Source of the DNA: an actinobacterium SCGC AAA044-N04
GTDB lineage: Bacteria > Actinomycetota > Actinomycetes > Nanopelagicales > Nanopelagicaceae
NCBI GenBank assembly: GCA_000378885.1
Contig: KB900461.1
Span: forward strand, 331,765-385,719
Reading direction: 5' to 3'
DNA length: 53,955 nucleotides
Within the stretch, counting starts at the first letter, position 1. Each line of letters starts with the position of its first letter. The notes below the pieces were generated by a model. The model saw only the letters and a program-made list of their open reading frames with translations. It was not told the DNA's origin and did no database searches. Made by a program: the position numbers and the translations under genes. Positions 44,451-53,953 of the stretch are shown piece by piece.

Positions 44451-45757
44451 AATTCAAAAAGCCGCTTCTTTTTATAGCTGCACTTGTGGCAAGTTTTCTG
44501 ATTGCATCTGCGCTTACTACAGTGTCAAAACCAAGCAATTACTCTGAAAGTTATCCAGCCGTGGTTTGTCCACCAACGCTTAATGGTTTAACTTCTCAGA
44601 TATCTATTTCTTCGCGTAAGACTCAATATCAGCGTTTAGAGAATCGAAGCAGCAAAACATTGCCATTTAACGTTCTACGTTTCCCTGTTTCCAAAGATTC
44701 CCTTGTAATCACCGCAGAGGGAACCACACCACTGATTTGGCAAAGCAGAGCTGGAAGCTGGGCTGGAGGAACCTTATGTTCTGGGCCAAGTGCAGCAGCT
44801 TGGTTTGTTGGCGGAACCGCAAATGTAACAACGCGTGGACGACTCATGCTCATCAATAGCGGATTAAGTGATGCCATTGTGGATATTCAGAGTTTCACAG
44901 AGAATGCAAAGCAACCCATTAAATCTGTGAATTTGAAATCAAAGAGTTACATGCAACTTTCTATCGATTCACTTGCACCAGGGGATAAGGCATTAGCAGT
45001 TCAAGTAATCCCACGATCTGGTCGCGTAAATGCGTACATGATTGATGAACAAGGAGCTGGCTTAAAGGCACTCGGCGGTGATTTTGTAAATTCATATCCA
45101 ACTGCAGCCAAGGAACTTGTTATCCCAGCTATCCCTAATCAACTACCTAAAAAGGGTCAAACGGCCTCGACTTCACATACCCTTCGAATTCTTACACCCG
45201 GAGATGTGAATACAACATTTACGCTAGAGGTTTTATCTGCCGATGGCAGCTTCGTTCCAGTTGGTTTAAGTTCACAATCTATCGAAGCTGGCGTTGTCAC
45301 AGAATTTTCTTTAGCACCAAAAATCTCGGCAAGCGCCTTTGCGGTTCGTATTACTTCTGCCGAACCAGTTGTGGCATCCATTTCATCATCAGTAACTATT
45401 GGTGGGCATAAGGACTTTGTTTGGAGCACGGCAACACCACCCCTGACCCCAATGTCTATTGCTGTGACCGGGCTATCACCACTCATCGCATTTGCTGGTG
45501 ATGCAATTGCGGTCAAAGTCCAAGCTAAGTTAATTAACGGAAAAACCGTCACCACGGTAGTTAAAGGCAGCGATATTGCTACGTGGCGCGTTCCAGCAAA
45601 TGCACGTTCAATCACGATACTTGCCACCAGTAAAGAGGTCTTTGCTGGCGCGCTTATAGCCTCAAGTAATGGTTACGGTTTTATCCCTATTCAAAATGGA
45701 AGTGCTCTGACACGAGTAGAAATTCCTAATTCAAACATTCGTGTATTAAATCCCTAG
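44447..45757 (+). CDS. DUF5719 family membrane-anchored protein
   Basis: The 436-residue protein has an N-terminal signal anchor (PLLFIAALVASFLIASALTTVS) and an extracytoplasmic all-beta region. Position (after the large glycosyltransferase, before DUF3499) and architecture match DUF5719. The function is unknown; a role with the glycosyltransferase at the envelope is inferred from the 4-bp overlap with it. Confidence 0.8.
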   Translation: MKFKKPLLFIAALVASFLIASALTTVSKPSNYSESYPAVVCPPTLNGLTSQISISSRKTQYQRLENRSSKTLPFNVLRFPVSKDSLVITAEGTTPLIWQSRAGSWAGGTLCSGPSAAAWFVGGTANVTTRGRLMLINSGLSDAIVDIQSFTENAKQPIKSVNLKSKSYMQLSIDSLAPGDKALAVQVIPRSGRVNAYMIDEQGAGLKALGGDFVNSYPTAAKELVIPAIPNQLPKKGQTASTSHTLRILTPGDVNTTFTLEVLSADGSFVPVGLSSQSIEAGVVTEFSLAPKISASAFAVRITSAEPVVASISSSVTIGGHKDFVWSTATPPLTPMSIAVTGLSPLIAFAGDAIAVKVQAKLINGKTVTTVVKGSDIATWRVPANARSITILATSKEVFAGALIASSNGYGFIPIQNGSALTRVEIPNSNIRVLNP

Positions 45758-45786
45758 CAATCCCGAAGAATCGGCATGCAGGCCAC

Positions 45787-45792
45787 TAATGT
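45787..45792 (+). promoter_or_regulatory. -10 of DUF3499 gene (leaderless)
   Basis: TAATGT is followed by 7 nt and ATG 45800. This spacing helps choose 45800 over the upstream ATG 45776. Confidence 0.5.
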
Positions 45793-45799
45793 TCTAACC

Positions 45800-46171
45800 A
45801 TGAAGTCTCCAGCACAGGTCGGGCGAGCTTGCTCTCGCGTTGGCTGCCGCTCAGTTGCAACTATGACTCTTACTTATATTTATGCTGAATCAACTGCTGT
45901 AGTGGGACCACTTGCAACCTATTCAGAACCACATGCATATGATCTGTGCGCTGTTCATGGTGAGCGGTTGAAAGTTCCACATGGGTGGAATGTTATAAAG
46001 CAAGAGTTAACAGGAAATGAACCTGGACCATCAGATGATGATTTGATGGCCATTGCAGATGCAGTGAGAGAAGTGGCAAAGAGAAGTAAAGAGACTACTG
46101 CGATTGCAAGTGAAGATAATTCACCTGCTTCAATCGGACGTCGAGGTCATTTACGAGCTGTTCCATCGTAA
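45800..46171 (+). CDS. DUF3499 family protein
   Basis: The protein (123 residues from ATG 45800) contains ACSRVGCRSVATMTLTYIYAES, LATYSEPHAYDLCAVH and the RLKVPHGW segment of actinobacterial DUF3499. Two Cys pairs/His (C-x4-C, C-x2-H) look like a zinc site. The function is unknown. The frame opens at ATG 45776, but the family starts close to the CSR motif and the -10 spacing supports 45800. It sits 10 bp before manB. Confidence 0.85.
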   Translation: MKSPAQVGRACSRVGCRSVATMTLTYIYAESTAVVGPLATYSEPHAYDLCAVHGERLKVPHGWNVIKQELTGNEPGPSDDDLMAIADAVREVAKRSKETTAIASEDNSPASIGRRGHLRAVPS

Positions 46172-46181
46172 GGAATAATTA

Positions 46182-47543
46182 ATGTCGCAAGAGATCGCAA
46201 ATATTTTTAAGGCCTATGACATTCGTGGACTAGTCGATGATGAGATAACACCAGACTTTACTTTTGCAACAGGTGTTGCATATGCGCGATTTCTACAACA
46301 ACAGCGCGAACCGGGAACAGTTGTAATCGGTGAAGATATGCGGCCATCTTCAATTCCACTTGCAGATGCATTTTCTGCAGGGGTGACTTCTTTGGGTATG
46401 GATGTTATTCGAATAGGTTTGGCATCAACGGATATGTTGTATTTTGCTTCTGGAAAATTGGGCTTACCAGGTGCCATGTTTACCGCTAGTCACAATCCTG
46501 CCGAATACAACGGTATAAAACTCTGTTTAAGCAGCGCACGTCCGATTGGTAAAGAATCTGGATTACTTACAATTGAAAACTATGTTCGCAATGGATCTGC
46601 CCTTGAACTTCGATCAGTTGGAGTTGAAACACAGCGAGATATGCTCGAAGAATACGTCGACCACCTTTTAAGCCTTGTAGATATCTCCAAGATTCGTCCA
46701 CTTAAAATCGTTGTGGATGCAGGAAATGGAATGGCTGGACACACCGCCCCGGCGATATTTGCGCGCCTTAACTGCGAGTTAATCCCTATGTATTTTGAGC
46801 TCGATGGGACTTTCCCAAACCATGAGGCAAATCCAATTGATGAGAAGAATTTAAGAGATCTCCAAAAGGCAGTCATTGAACGCGGAGCAGATTTAGGTCT
46901 GGCCTTTGATGGCGATGCTGATCGCTGCTTTTTAGTTGATGAGAAAGCGAATGCAATAAATCCCTCTGACTTAACTTCCTTGATTGCACAGCGCGAACTT
47001 AAGAAAAATCCTGGAGAGACAATTATTTATAACTTAATTTCATCCAGAGCAGTTTTAGAAGTTATTGAAGAAAATGGCGGCGTGGGGCTTCGCTCGCGTG
47101 TTGGTCATTCCTATATAAAGAAAATGATGGCCGAGAGCAATGCGATTTTTGGTGGTGAACATTCAGGACATTTTTACTTTGATGATTTCTGGAGAGCAGA
47201 TTCTGGGGCTCTTGCAGCGTTGCATGCCATTGCGGCTTTAGGTGAAACTGAAAAATCAATGTCAGAGTTATTAAAACCGTATCAACGGTATTGCCTCAGT
47301 GGTGAAATTAATTCAAAAGTTGCCGATACCCAGGCAGCCACTACTTTAGTTGAAGCCACTTACAGTGCAATGGCGGGGGTAACAACGGATCATCTTGATG
47401 GACTCACAGTCAATGGTGATACTTGGTGGTTTAACCTGCGGCCCTCTAATACAGAGCCATTACTGCGACTCAATGTTGAGGCCAAGGAGCCAGAGCGCAT
47501 GCATGCACTACGTGATGAGGTTCTCGCCCTTATTCGTGGCTAG
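46182..47543 (+). CDS. manB: Phosphomannomutase/phosphoglucomutase
   Basis: It interconverts mannose 6-phosphate and mannose 1-phosphate (and possibly glucose phosphates). The 453 residues show the phosphoserine loop TASHNP (S near residue 102), metal-binding DGDADRC, sugar-binding GEHSGH, and RPSNTEPLLRL near the C terminus. The AAGGAA Shine-Dalgarno lies about 7 nt before the ATG. It is part of the GDP-mannose branch with the guanylyltransferase at 39941-40948. A manA gene does not follow it, unlike in mycobacteria. Confidence 0.92.
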   Translation: MSQEIANIFKAYDIRGLVDDEITPDFTFATGVAYARFLQQQREPGTVVIGEDMRPSSIPLADAFSAGVTSLGMDVIRIGLASTDMLYFASGKLGLPGAMFTASHNPAEYNGIKLCLSSARPIGKESGLLTIENYVRNGSALELRSVGVETQRDMLEEYVDHLLSLVDISKIRPLKIVVDAGNGMAGHTAPAIFARLNCELIPMYFELDGTFPNHEANPIDEKNLRDLQKAVIERGADLGLAFDGDADRCFLVDEKANAINPSDLTSLIAQRELKKNPGETIIYNLISSRAVLEVIEENGGVGLRSRVGHSYIKKMMAESNAIFGGEHSGHFYFDDFWRADSGALAALHAIAALGETEKSMSELLKPYQRYCLSGEINSKVADTQAATTLVEATYSAMAGVTTDHLDGLTVNGDTWWFNLRPSNTEPLLRLNVEAKEPERMHALRDEVLALIRG

Positions 47544-47586
47544 ATGCGAGTCTTCATTACTCGCTTTTGGCGTTGGGGCAGTAACC

Positions 47587-47592
47587 TAGGCT
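47587..47592 (+). promoter_or_regulatory. Candidate -10 of sahH
   Basis: TAGGCT lies 30 bp before the GTG at 47623; a transcript would start near 47600 and carry a short leader with AAGGAG (47611-47616). The leader is too short for a SAM or SAH riboswitch. Confidence 0.4.
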
Positions 47593-47622
47593 CCTGACCG
47601 CAGTCGATATAAGGAGCTTTTT

Positions 47623-48909
47623 GTGAACGTACCAGTAACTTCTACTCTTCCAAAGCACGATATTGCAGATGCATCTCTTGCTGCACAAGGACGCATGCGC
47701 ATTGAATGGGCTGAGCGCAATATGCCTGTTCTTGCACAGATCCGCGAACGCTTTGAAAAGTCACAACCATTTGCTGGTGTTCGCATCTCTGCATGCATGC
47801 ACGTAACAACTGAGACAGCTAACCTCATGCGCGTCCTAAAAGCTGGCGGCGCTGAAATTGCTTTGTGTGCATCTAATCCACTTTCAACTCAAGATGACAC
47901 TGCAGCAGCTTTGGTCCACGAGTATGGAATCTCTGTCTTTGCTCGTAATGCTGTTGATCGTGATGGCTACTACAAGCACATCAACGCTTCTCTTGATATC
48001 GAACCACACCAAGTTTTTGATGATGGTTGCGACCTTGTCAACACTCTTCACACAACACGTAAAGAGTTAATTCCAAACATCGCTGGTGGTTGTGAAGAAA
48101 CAACAACAGGTGTTATCCGTCTGAACCAGATGGCAAAAGATGGAGCACTTCAGTTCCCAATGATTGCCGTTAACGACACTGACACAAAGCACATGTTTGA
48201 TAACCGTTATGGAACCGGTCAATCAACTCTTGATGCAGTCTTTCGTTCAACTAACTTCTTACTAGCTGGACGTATTCTTGTTGTTGCTGGTTTTGGTTAC
48301 TGCGGTAAGGGTGTTGCAGAGCGCGCTAAGGGCATGGGCGCTGATGTAATCGTTACTGAAATCGATCCAACAAAGGCATTAGATGCAATGATGCAAGGAT
48401 TCCGCGTAATGCCTATGGCAGATGCTGCAAAGGTTGGCGATGTTTTCATTACCGTCACAGGCAACCGCGATGTTTTGCGCGATGAGCACTTTGCAGTAAT
48501 GAAGGATGGCGCAATCATGGCTAACTCAGGCCACTTTGATATTGAAATCGACGTTGCTTGGTTGGAACAGCATGCAGTTAAGAAGAATGCAAAGATGCGC
48601 CACCAGACAGATGAATATGTAATGGCTGATGGTCGTCGCTTACTTCTCCTTGCTGAAGGACGCCTTGTTAACCTTGGTGCAGCAGAAGGTCACCCAGCAT
48701 CTGTAATGGATATGTCATTTTCAGATCAAGCGCTAACTGCTGAATATCTCGTTAAGGAAGCTAAGAACTTGAAGCCTGGAGTTCACAACGTTCCTACATA
48801 TATTGACAAGGAAGTTGCTAGCTTGAAGTTGAAGAGTATGGGCGGTCACATTGACACTCTTACTCCAGCACAAGATATGTACTTGAACTCTTGGGAGCAC
48901 GGTAGCTAA
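47623..48909 (+). CDS. sahH: S-adenosylhomocysteine hydrolase
   Basis: It splits S-adenosylhomocysteine into homocysteine and adenosine, relieving inhibition of methyltransferases. The 428 residues contain an NAD site ([22 protein letters not shown], about residues 224-245), CMHVTTETA and [25 protein letters not shown] near the C terminus. A Shine-Dalgarno (AAGGAG) precedes the GTG. Its stop shares a base with the mtrA ATG (TAATG). The adenosine released could be used by adenosine deaminase. Confidence 0.96.
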   Translation: MNVPVTSTLPKHDIADASLAAQGRMRIEWAERNMPVLAQIRERFEKSQPFAGVRISACMHVTTETANLMRVLKAGGAEIALCASNPLSTQDDTAAALVHEYGISVFARNAVDRDGYYKHINASLDIEPHQVFDDGCDLVNTLHTTRKELIPNIAGGCEETTTGVIRLNQMAKDGALQFPMIAVNDTDTKHMFDNRYGTGQSTLDAVFRSTNFLLAGRILVVAGFGYCGKGVAERAKGMGADVIVTEIDPTKALDAMMQGFRVMPMADAAKVGDVFITVTGNRDVLRDEHFAVMKDGAIMANSGHFDIEIDVAWLEQHAVKKNAKMRHQTDEYVMADGRRLLLLAEGRLVNLGAAEGHPASVMDMSFSDQALTAEYLVKEAKNLKPGVHNVPTYIDKEVASLKLKSMGGHIDTLTPAQDMYLNSWEHGS

Positions 48910-49595
48910 TGACATTGGTTATGGTCGTCGATGACGACCAGGACCTTGCCGAAATGCTCGGCATTGTTTTAACCGGTGCAGGCATTGATGTAGACCTCGT
49001 AAGTCGAGGGGATGAAGTTCTTGATGTATTTCGTAACAATCCACCAGATTTAGTTCTGCTGGATGTTATGTTGCCTGGACTTGATGGAATCGAAGTTTGT
49101 AAGTTAATTCGCGCGGAATCAATGGTTCCAATCATTATGTTGACCGCAAAGGGTGATTCACACGATGTTGTGCGGGGCCTTGAAGCTGGCGCAGATGACT
49201 ACATGGTTAAGCCATTTAGGCACCCGTCAGAGTTAATTGCTCGTATACGCACTCGCTTACGCCGTACAAATGTAGATATCTCAGGTCTATTAACTATTGG
49301 TGATCTAGCTATTGATGTTCAAGCACATCAAATCTTACGTGCGGGAAAGCAGATATCACTGACTCGCTTAGAGTTTGATCTTTTAGTAGCACTAGCTAAA
49401 GAACCTGGCCGAGTGTTTACACGCGATGCACTCTTAAGTGAAGTCTGGGGTTATCGCCATTCCACTGATACTCGTCTAGTCAATGTTCACGTTCAACGAC
49501 TTCGCTCCAAAATAGAGCACGATCCAGAACGTCCAGAGATCGTAGTCACCGTGCGTGGAGTTGGTTATAAAGCTGGAGTAATGGGCGGTTCCTAA
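48909..49595 (+). CDS. mtrA: Response regulator MtrA
   Basis: This OmpR/PhoB-type regulator of cell-wall and division genes has 228 residues. Its receiver domain has the acidic cluster D8-D10, phospho-acceptor D52 (LLDVMLPG), T79 and K101 (VKPF). The C-terminal winged helix includes SKIEHDPERPEIVVTVRGVGYKAG. The order sahH-mtrA-mtrB matches mycobacteria. It is translationally coupled to sahH. Confidence 0.95.
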   Translation: MTLVMVVDDDQDLAEMLGIVLTGAGIDVDLVSRGDEVLDVFRNNPPDLVLLDVMLPGLDGIEVCKLIRAESMVPIIMLTAKGDSHDVVRGLEAGADDYMVKPFRHPSELIARIRTRLRRTNVDISGLLTIGDLAIDVQAHQILRAGKQISLTRLEFDLLVALAKEPGRVFTRDALLSEVWGYRHSTDTRLVNVHVQRLRSKIEHDPERPEIVVTVRGVGYKAGVMGGS

Positions 49596-49598
49596 ACT

Positions 49599-49826
49599 AT
49601 GAACCGCATTTTCTTACGCCTTCGTAATTCGCTGGCAACTAGAGTGATTATCTCTACTGTCTTACTTTCCCTAGGCGTCGTGTATCTAACTGGTTCAGCA
49701 CTTAATTCACAGTTAGGTACTGGCATTAAGAAGGTGAATTTAGAATCTTCACGTATTGAAGCAAGATCAACAATATTTTCGGCTGAATACCGCTTTTTGT
49801 TGGCTGAAGGTGAAAAAGAAGCGGCG
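49599..49826 (+). CDS. mtrB: MtrB sensor kinase, 5' part (split by assembly chimera)
   Basis: The first 76 codons of mtrB begin 3 bp after mtr[17 protein letters not shown], a membrane helix (about residues 16-35) and the start of the extracytoplasmic sensor. From 49827 the sequence becomes antisense to secA, so the open frame runs on into unrelated codons until 49955. The last 95 bp (49732-49826) recur inverted at 53861-53955, where the rest of mtrB continues in frame. Joining 49599-49733 to the minus-strand 53953-52538 gives a normal 516-residue kinase. Confidence 0.9.
49732..49826 (+). repeat. 95-bp inverted repeat, left copy (chimera junction)
   Basis: This is the exact reverse complement of 53861-53955, the last 95 bases of the window. 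Identity stops at 49826: the next bases are CTCACC here but GTGCAC in the other copy. Both copies encode the same stretch of MtrB. The right edge is the switch point into inverted secA sequence. Confidence 0.97.
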
Positions 49827-51800
49827 CTCACCATAAACAACTTGGCGCTGGCGATTCATTACATCGTCATACTTCAAAACATTCTTACGCATTTCAAAGT
49901 TCTGGGACTCAACTTGAGTTTGTGCAGAACGGATTGCATTACTGACCATCTTTGATTCAATAGGGGCATCTTCTGGAATGCCTGCGGCTGTTAAGAAGCG
50001 CTCAACCATTCCTGAGTTAAATCGACGCATAAGTTCATCTTGAAGTGAAAGATAGAAACGTGACTCACCAGGATCTCCTTGGCGACCTGAACGACCACGC
50101 AACTGATTATCAATACGTCGAGATTCATGTCGCTCGGTTCCCAATACATAAAGACCACCGAGAGCAATTACTTCTTCGTGACCTAGTGCAACGGCCGCTT
50201 TTTGACGAGCGATTTCTTCTGGCCAAGCTTTTTCATATTGCTCTGCATCATCAACAGGTGAAAGACCTTTACGTTGTAATTCAAAATCTGCCATGAACTC
50301 AGGGTTTCCGCCGAGCATGATGTCCGTACCGCGACCAGCCATGTTTGTGGCAACAGTTACGGCGCCCTTAACACCTGCGCGAGCAATGATTGCTGCTTCG
50401 CGCTCATGATGCTTAGCGTTTAGAACTTCATGGGGAACTCCAGCTTTGCGAAGAAAACCTGAAAGCTCTTCAGATTTTTCAACACTGACTGTGCCAACTA
50501 GAACTGGTTGGCCTTTGCGATGCTTTTCAACAATATCAGCGGTAACTGCGATGAACTTGCCGGCTTCTGACTTATAAACAAGATCTGGCTGATCAATACG
50601 AACCATTCCGCGATTTGTAGGAATAGGAACAACACCTAGCTTATAAATCTGGTGAAATTCCGAAGCCTCTGTCATTGCCGTACCAGTCATACCTGAGAGC
50701 TTGTCGTATAGGCGGAAATAGTTCTGCAATGTAATAGTTGCAAGAGTTTGGTTTTCGTCCTTAATTTCAATGCGCTCTTTTGCCTCTAGTGCTTGGTGTA
50801 ATCCTTCGCTATAGCGACGTCCTGCCAGCATACGGCCGGTGTGCTCATCAACGATTAACAGCTCACCATTCATGACTACATAGTCTTTGTCGCGCTTGAA
50901 GAGCTCTTTTGCACGGACTGCGTTATTGAGATAACCGATCATCGGCGTATTGGCAGCCTCGTAGAGGTTTCCAATTTGTAGAAGCTCTTCGACTTTTGTT
51001 ACGCCATCTTCAAGGATTCCAATAGTGCGCTTCTTTTCATCAATTTCATAGTGCACATCGCGCTGTAATTTACCTACAAGATTTGCAAACTCCACATACC
51101 ACTTCGTTGCTTTATCAGCTGGTCCGCTAATGATCAATGGAGTACGAGCCTCATCAATCAAAATGGAGTCAACTTCGTCAACTACTGCAAAGAAGTGATC
51201 ACGTTGAACACACTCTTCAAGTGACCAAGCCATGTTGTCACGTAAATAATCGAAACCAAATTCATTATTTGTTCCATAGGTAATGTCGGCAAGATATGCC
51301 TCGCGACGCTCTGCTGGAGTCATATTGGCCAAAATTACGCCAACCTTTAATCCCAAGAAGCGGTGAATACGTCCCATCCATTCACTGTCGCGCTCTGCTA
51401 AATAATCATTTGTTGTAACAACGTGAACTCCACGACCAGCAAGTGCATTCAAATATGATGGCAAAGTTGCAACTAGAGTCTTACCTTCACCGGTGCGCAT
51501 TTCAGCAATATTGCCTTTATGAAGTGCGGCTCCACCCATGATCTGAACATCGTAATGACGCTGACCAAGAGTTCGCTTTGCAGCCTCTCGAACCACTGCG
51601 AATGCTTCAGGCATTAAATCATCTAGCGTTTCGCCTTTAGCAAAGCGCTCTTTGAAGAGTTCGGTTTGTGCTCGAAGCTCTGAATCAGACATTGCGACAA
51701 TGCGGGATTCATGTGCGTTAACGACAACAACAATCTTGCTCAGTTCACGAAGGACGCGGCCCTCGCCTGCACGCATAAGCTTGTCAAAAAACGCTGGCAT
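49827..51800 (-). CDS. secA: SecA preprotein translocase ATPase, C-terminally truncated by assembly
   Basis: This motor ATPase of the Sec pathway shows NBD1 with Walker [26 protein letters not shown], the preprotein cross-linking domain, and NBD2 with GTDIMLGGN and [11 protein letters not shown]. The start is ATG 51800 ([16 protein letters not shown]), preceded by AAAGG; the TTG at 51803 only extends the frame. The real sequence ends with [16 protein letters not shown]. The next 18 codons (RFFFTFSQ...) are mtrB repeat read in the wrong orientation, so about a quarter of a normal SecA, including the C-terminal tail, is missing at the chimeric junction. Confidence 0.93.
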
Positions 51801-51853
51801 CAATGCAACCTTTCAAAGCTCACGAACCGATCAACTGCTCTCTTTACAGGCTC

Positions 51854-52489
51854 CTATCGTAGAGGTTGGGCCACGCAAGCGGTAACCGAGCCCAAGACCG
51901 CAAATCCATGTGAATTCAGGGCCCTGGTGGCCTCTGAGACGGTGGCACCTGTAGCGACAACATCATCAATGAGAATTAAGTCACCCCGTGGATAAATATT
52001 TGCAGCTATTCCAAAAGCCCCACGCATGTTGTTAGCCCGCGCCTTTGCAGTGAGCCCACTCTGGTCTTTGACCTTTCGCAGAATCGTTAAAGCTGGAATT
52101 ACAGGAATGGAAGTTCTCAGAGAAATTTCATTGCAAATATCGGGAATAAAACTCCTACCTCTTCTTCGCCTATTTATTGCCGATGAGGGAATTGGAACCA
52201 ACCTCACATTGTATTTATCGAAATTCGCCCTATTTAGAACATGAACGATGGCTTCAATAATTAATTCATCAGCCCCTTTTAGTCCACGTTCTTTAGCAGC
52301 CAAGATTATTTTGCTAGCCGTTGGAGAAAAGAGAACAGCTGAGTTAACTCGCAACCCCTGAACATGTGTCACATAGTAATGAGGATGCCATTCTCTTCGA
52401 CAGTTAGAGCAAATTGATATTCCAATGACATTGCATCCATAACAACGAGTTGGAAAAAGTAGTTGACTTAGCTCTGAAATAGCATGCAT
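51854..52489 (-). CDS. comF: ComF-family phosphoribosyltransferase-like protein
   Basis: The 211-residue protein starts with a zinc-ribbon-like segment (CYGCNVIGISICSNC, residues about 17-31) and ends with a phosphoribosyltransferase domain (LILIDDVVATGATVSEATRAL). It is needed for DNA uptake in competent bacteria and is otherwise of unclear function; the mycobacterial neighbour of mtrB/secA1 is similar. The ATG lies 6 nt after a TAACTT -10. After the chimera is corrected, it sits between mtrB and secA. Confidence 0.88.
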   Translation of the reverse strand: MHAISELSQLLFPTRCYGCNVIGISICSNCRREWHPHYYVTHVQGLRVNSAVLFSPTASKIILAAKERGLKGADELIIEAIVHVLNRANFDKYNVRLVPIPSSAINRRRRGRSFIPDICNEISLRTSIPVIPALTILRKVKDQSGLTAKARANNMRGAFGIAANIYPRGDLILIDDVVATGATVSEATRALNSHGFAVLGSVTACVAQPLR

Positions 52490-52495
52490 GCCATA

Positions 52496-52501
52496 AAGTT
52501 A
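52496..52501 (-). promoter_or_regulatory. -10 of comF (leaderless)
   Basis: TAACTT on the minus strand is followed by 6 nt and the ATG at 52489. Confidence 0.45.
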
Positions 52502-52537
52502 ACGTGAAAGGTACTGAAGGGAATTTACTTGTGGAAA

Positions 52538-53953
52538 CTATCCTTGAACATCATCTGGCACTAATTTAATCAATCGAGATTCAATTCCTTGGCGAGTTTG
52601 ACGTGGGAGGGTTAAAACGAAATGAGCACCTTTGCCCGGTCTGCCCCAAGCTTCAAGCTCCCCGTTATGTAATCGTGCATCCTCTAGAGCGATTGAAAGA
52701 CCTAAGCCAGTGCCGCCACGAGTTCTTGCTCGCGAAGGATCTGCGCGCCAAAAACGATCGAACACGCGGGTAAGGGCGTTTTCATCTAATCCAATTCCGT
52801 AATCTCTCACACCAACTGCAACGTCATGATCACTTGCAACGATTGTGATTGCAATTGGCTTTTCTTCAGCATGATCGATGGCATTTGAGAATAAATTACG
52901 CAGAATGCGCTCAACTCTTCGAATATCTGCTTTCACGTCAATTCTCTCAGTTATGCAATAAATGCGAAGGTCCGTAGAACGCTCTTGGGCAACTAAAGCC
53001 AAGTCCTCTGCACATCGATTAGCTAGCGAAACTATGTCGAAATCAACGGCCTCAATGACAGCAACCTCGGCATCAAATCGACTTACTTCAAGCAGATCTT
53101 CAAGTAATCGTTCGAAGCGATCTAATTGGGCCACTAAAAGTTCTGTACTTCTTGCTACGACTGGGTCAAAACCATCACGTGATGCGTTAATGACTTCAGA
53201 GGCCATTCGTAGAGTGGTAAGTGGAGTACGAAGTTCATGAGACACATCTGAAACAAAGCGTTGCTGAACTCGAGACAGGTTTTCTAAACGTGCAATTTGT
53301 TTCTCCAAGGATTCAGCCATTTCATTAAAGGCCGTTCCTAATGTGGCAATTTCATCTTGGGAAACCACTTTCATGCGCTGGTGAAAATCTCCAGATGTAA
53401 ACTGGGTAGCAATGGCTGCGGCCTCACGCACTGGTCGAACTACTTGTCTGACCACAAGCCAAACAATAAGTGCAATAAGTAGAATCAAAACTAAGCCCGT
53501 TAAAAGCAATAGGCGTTGAATTAAATCTAGAGTTGCATTTTGGTTAGTCAGAGAAAAGAGCATGTACATTTCATATTGACCTGCACCTGGGATTTGAACT
53601 TTTTGGCCAAAAACCAGACCCGGTATTTTTAAACCACCTTGATATGAAATGGTGACATAAGATGAAACTAAATCCGTACTTTTACGAACACGCTTACTCA
53701 AATTCTCAGGGATTGATTTCGGATCGACTTGATTTGAAGTAATTTCATAATTTTGAACGCGCGTGTTACCAGGGCTTCGAATGAAGATCACTTCGCGAGC
53801 ATTTTCATTAGTTGTAAGTGAAGTTGCTGAACTAATGATGTCGTCGATGACTTTGTGCACCGCCGCTTCTTTTTCACCTTCAGCCAACAAAAAGCGGTAT
53901 TCAGCCGAAAATATTGTTGATCTTGCTTCAATACGTGAAGATTCTAAATTCAC
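52538..53953 (-). CDS. mtrB: MtrB sensor histidine kinase, main part (inverted by assembly chimera)
   Basis: The 471 codons continue mtrB from residue 46 (the GTG at 53953 is an internal Val codon). They hold the rest of the sensor domain, a second membrane helix (LLLLTGLVLILLIALIVWLVV), a HAMP domain, the H-box SHELRTPL (His near restored residue 283), the N-box NLFSNAIDHA, and ATP-lid motifs DYGIGL and GGTGLGLSIA. Restored length (516) is normal for MtrB. The lpqB gene that follows mtrB in mycobacteria is not present; comF comes next, 48 bp away. Confidence 0.92.
   Translation of the reverse strand: MNLESSRIEARSTIFSAEYRFLLAEGEKEAAVHKVIDDIISSATSLTTNENAREVIFIRSPGNTRVQNYEITSNQVDPKSIPENLSKRVRKSTDLVSSYVTISYQGGLKIPGLVFGQKVQIPGAGQYEMYMLFSLTNQNATLDLIQRLLLLTGLVLILLIALIVWLVVRQVVRPVREAAAIATQFTSGDFHQRMKVVSQDEIATLGTAFNEMAESLEKQIARLENLSRVQQRFVSDVSHELRTPLTTLRMASEVINASRDGFDPVVARSTELLVAQLDRFERLLEDLLEVSRFDAEVAVIEAVDFDIVSLANRCAEDLALVAQERSTDLRIYCITERIDVKADIRRVERILRNLFSNAIDHAEEKPIAITIVASDHDVAVGVRDYGIGLDENALTRVFDRFWRADPSRARTRGGTGLGLSIALEDARLHNGELEAWGRPGKGAHFVLTLPRQTRQGIESRLIKLVPDDVQG

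Noticed and set aside
45157-45627. 156-codon minus-strand ORF
   Set aside because: It is antisense to DUF5719 and shows no domain, Shine-Dalgarno or -10 spacing.
47544-47622. SAM/SAH riboswitch before sahH
   Set aside because: The leader after the likely -10 is only about 23 nt and shows no pairing pattern of known classes.
49767-49826. Last 18 codons of the secA frame (RFFFTFSQ...)
   Set aside because: These codons are mtrB repeat sequence in inverse orientation, not SecA.
49827-49955. Open frame that continues mtrB beyond 49826
   Set aside because: It is the antisense of secA read after the chimeric junction; the true mtrB continuation is on the minus strand from 53860.
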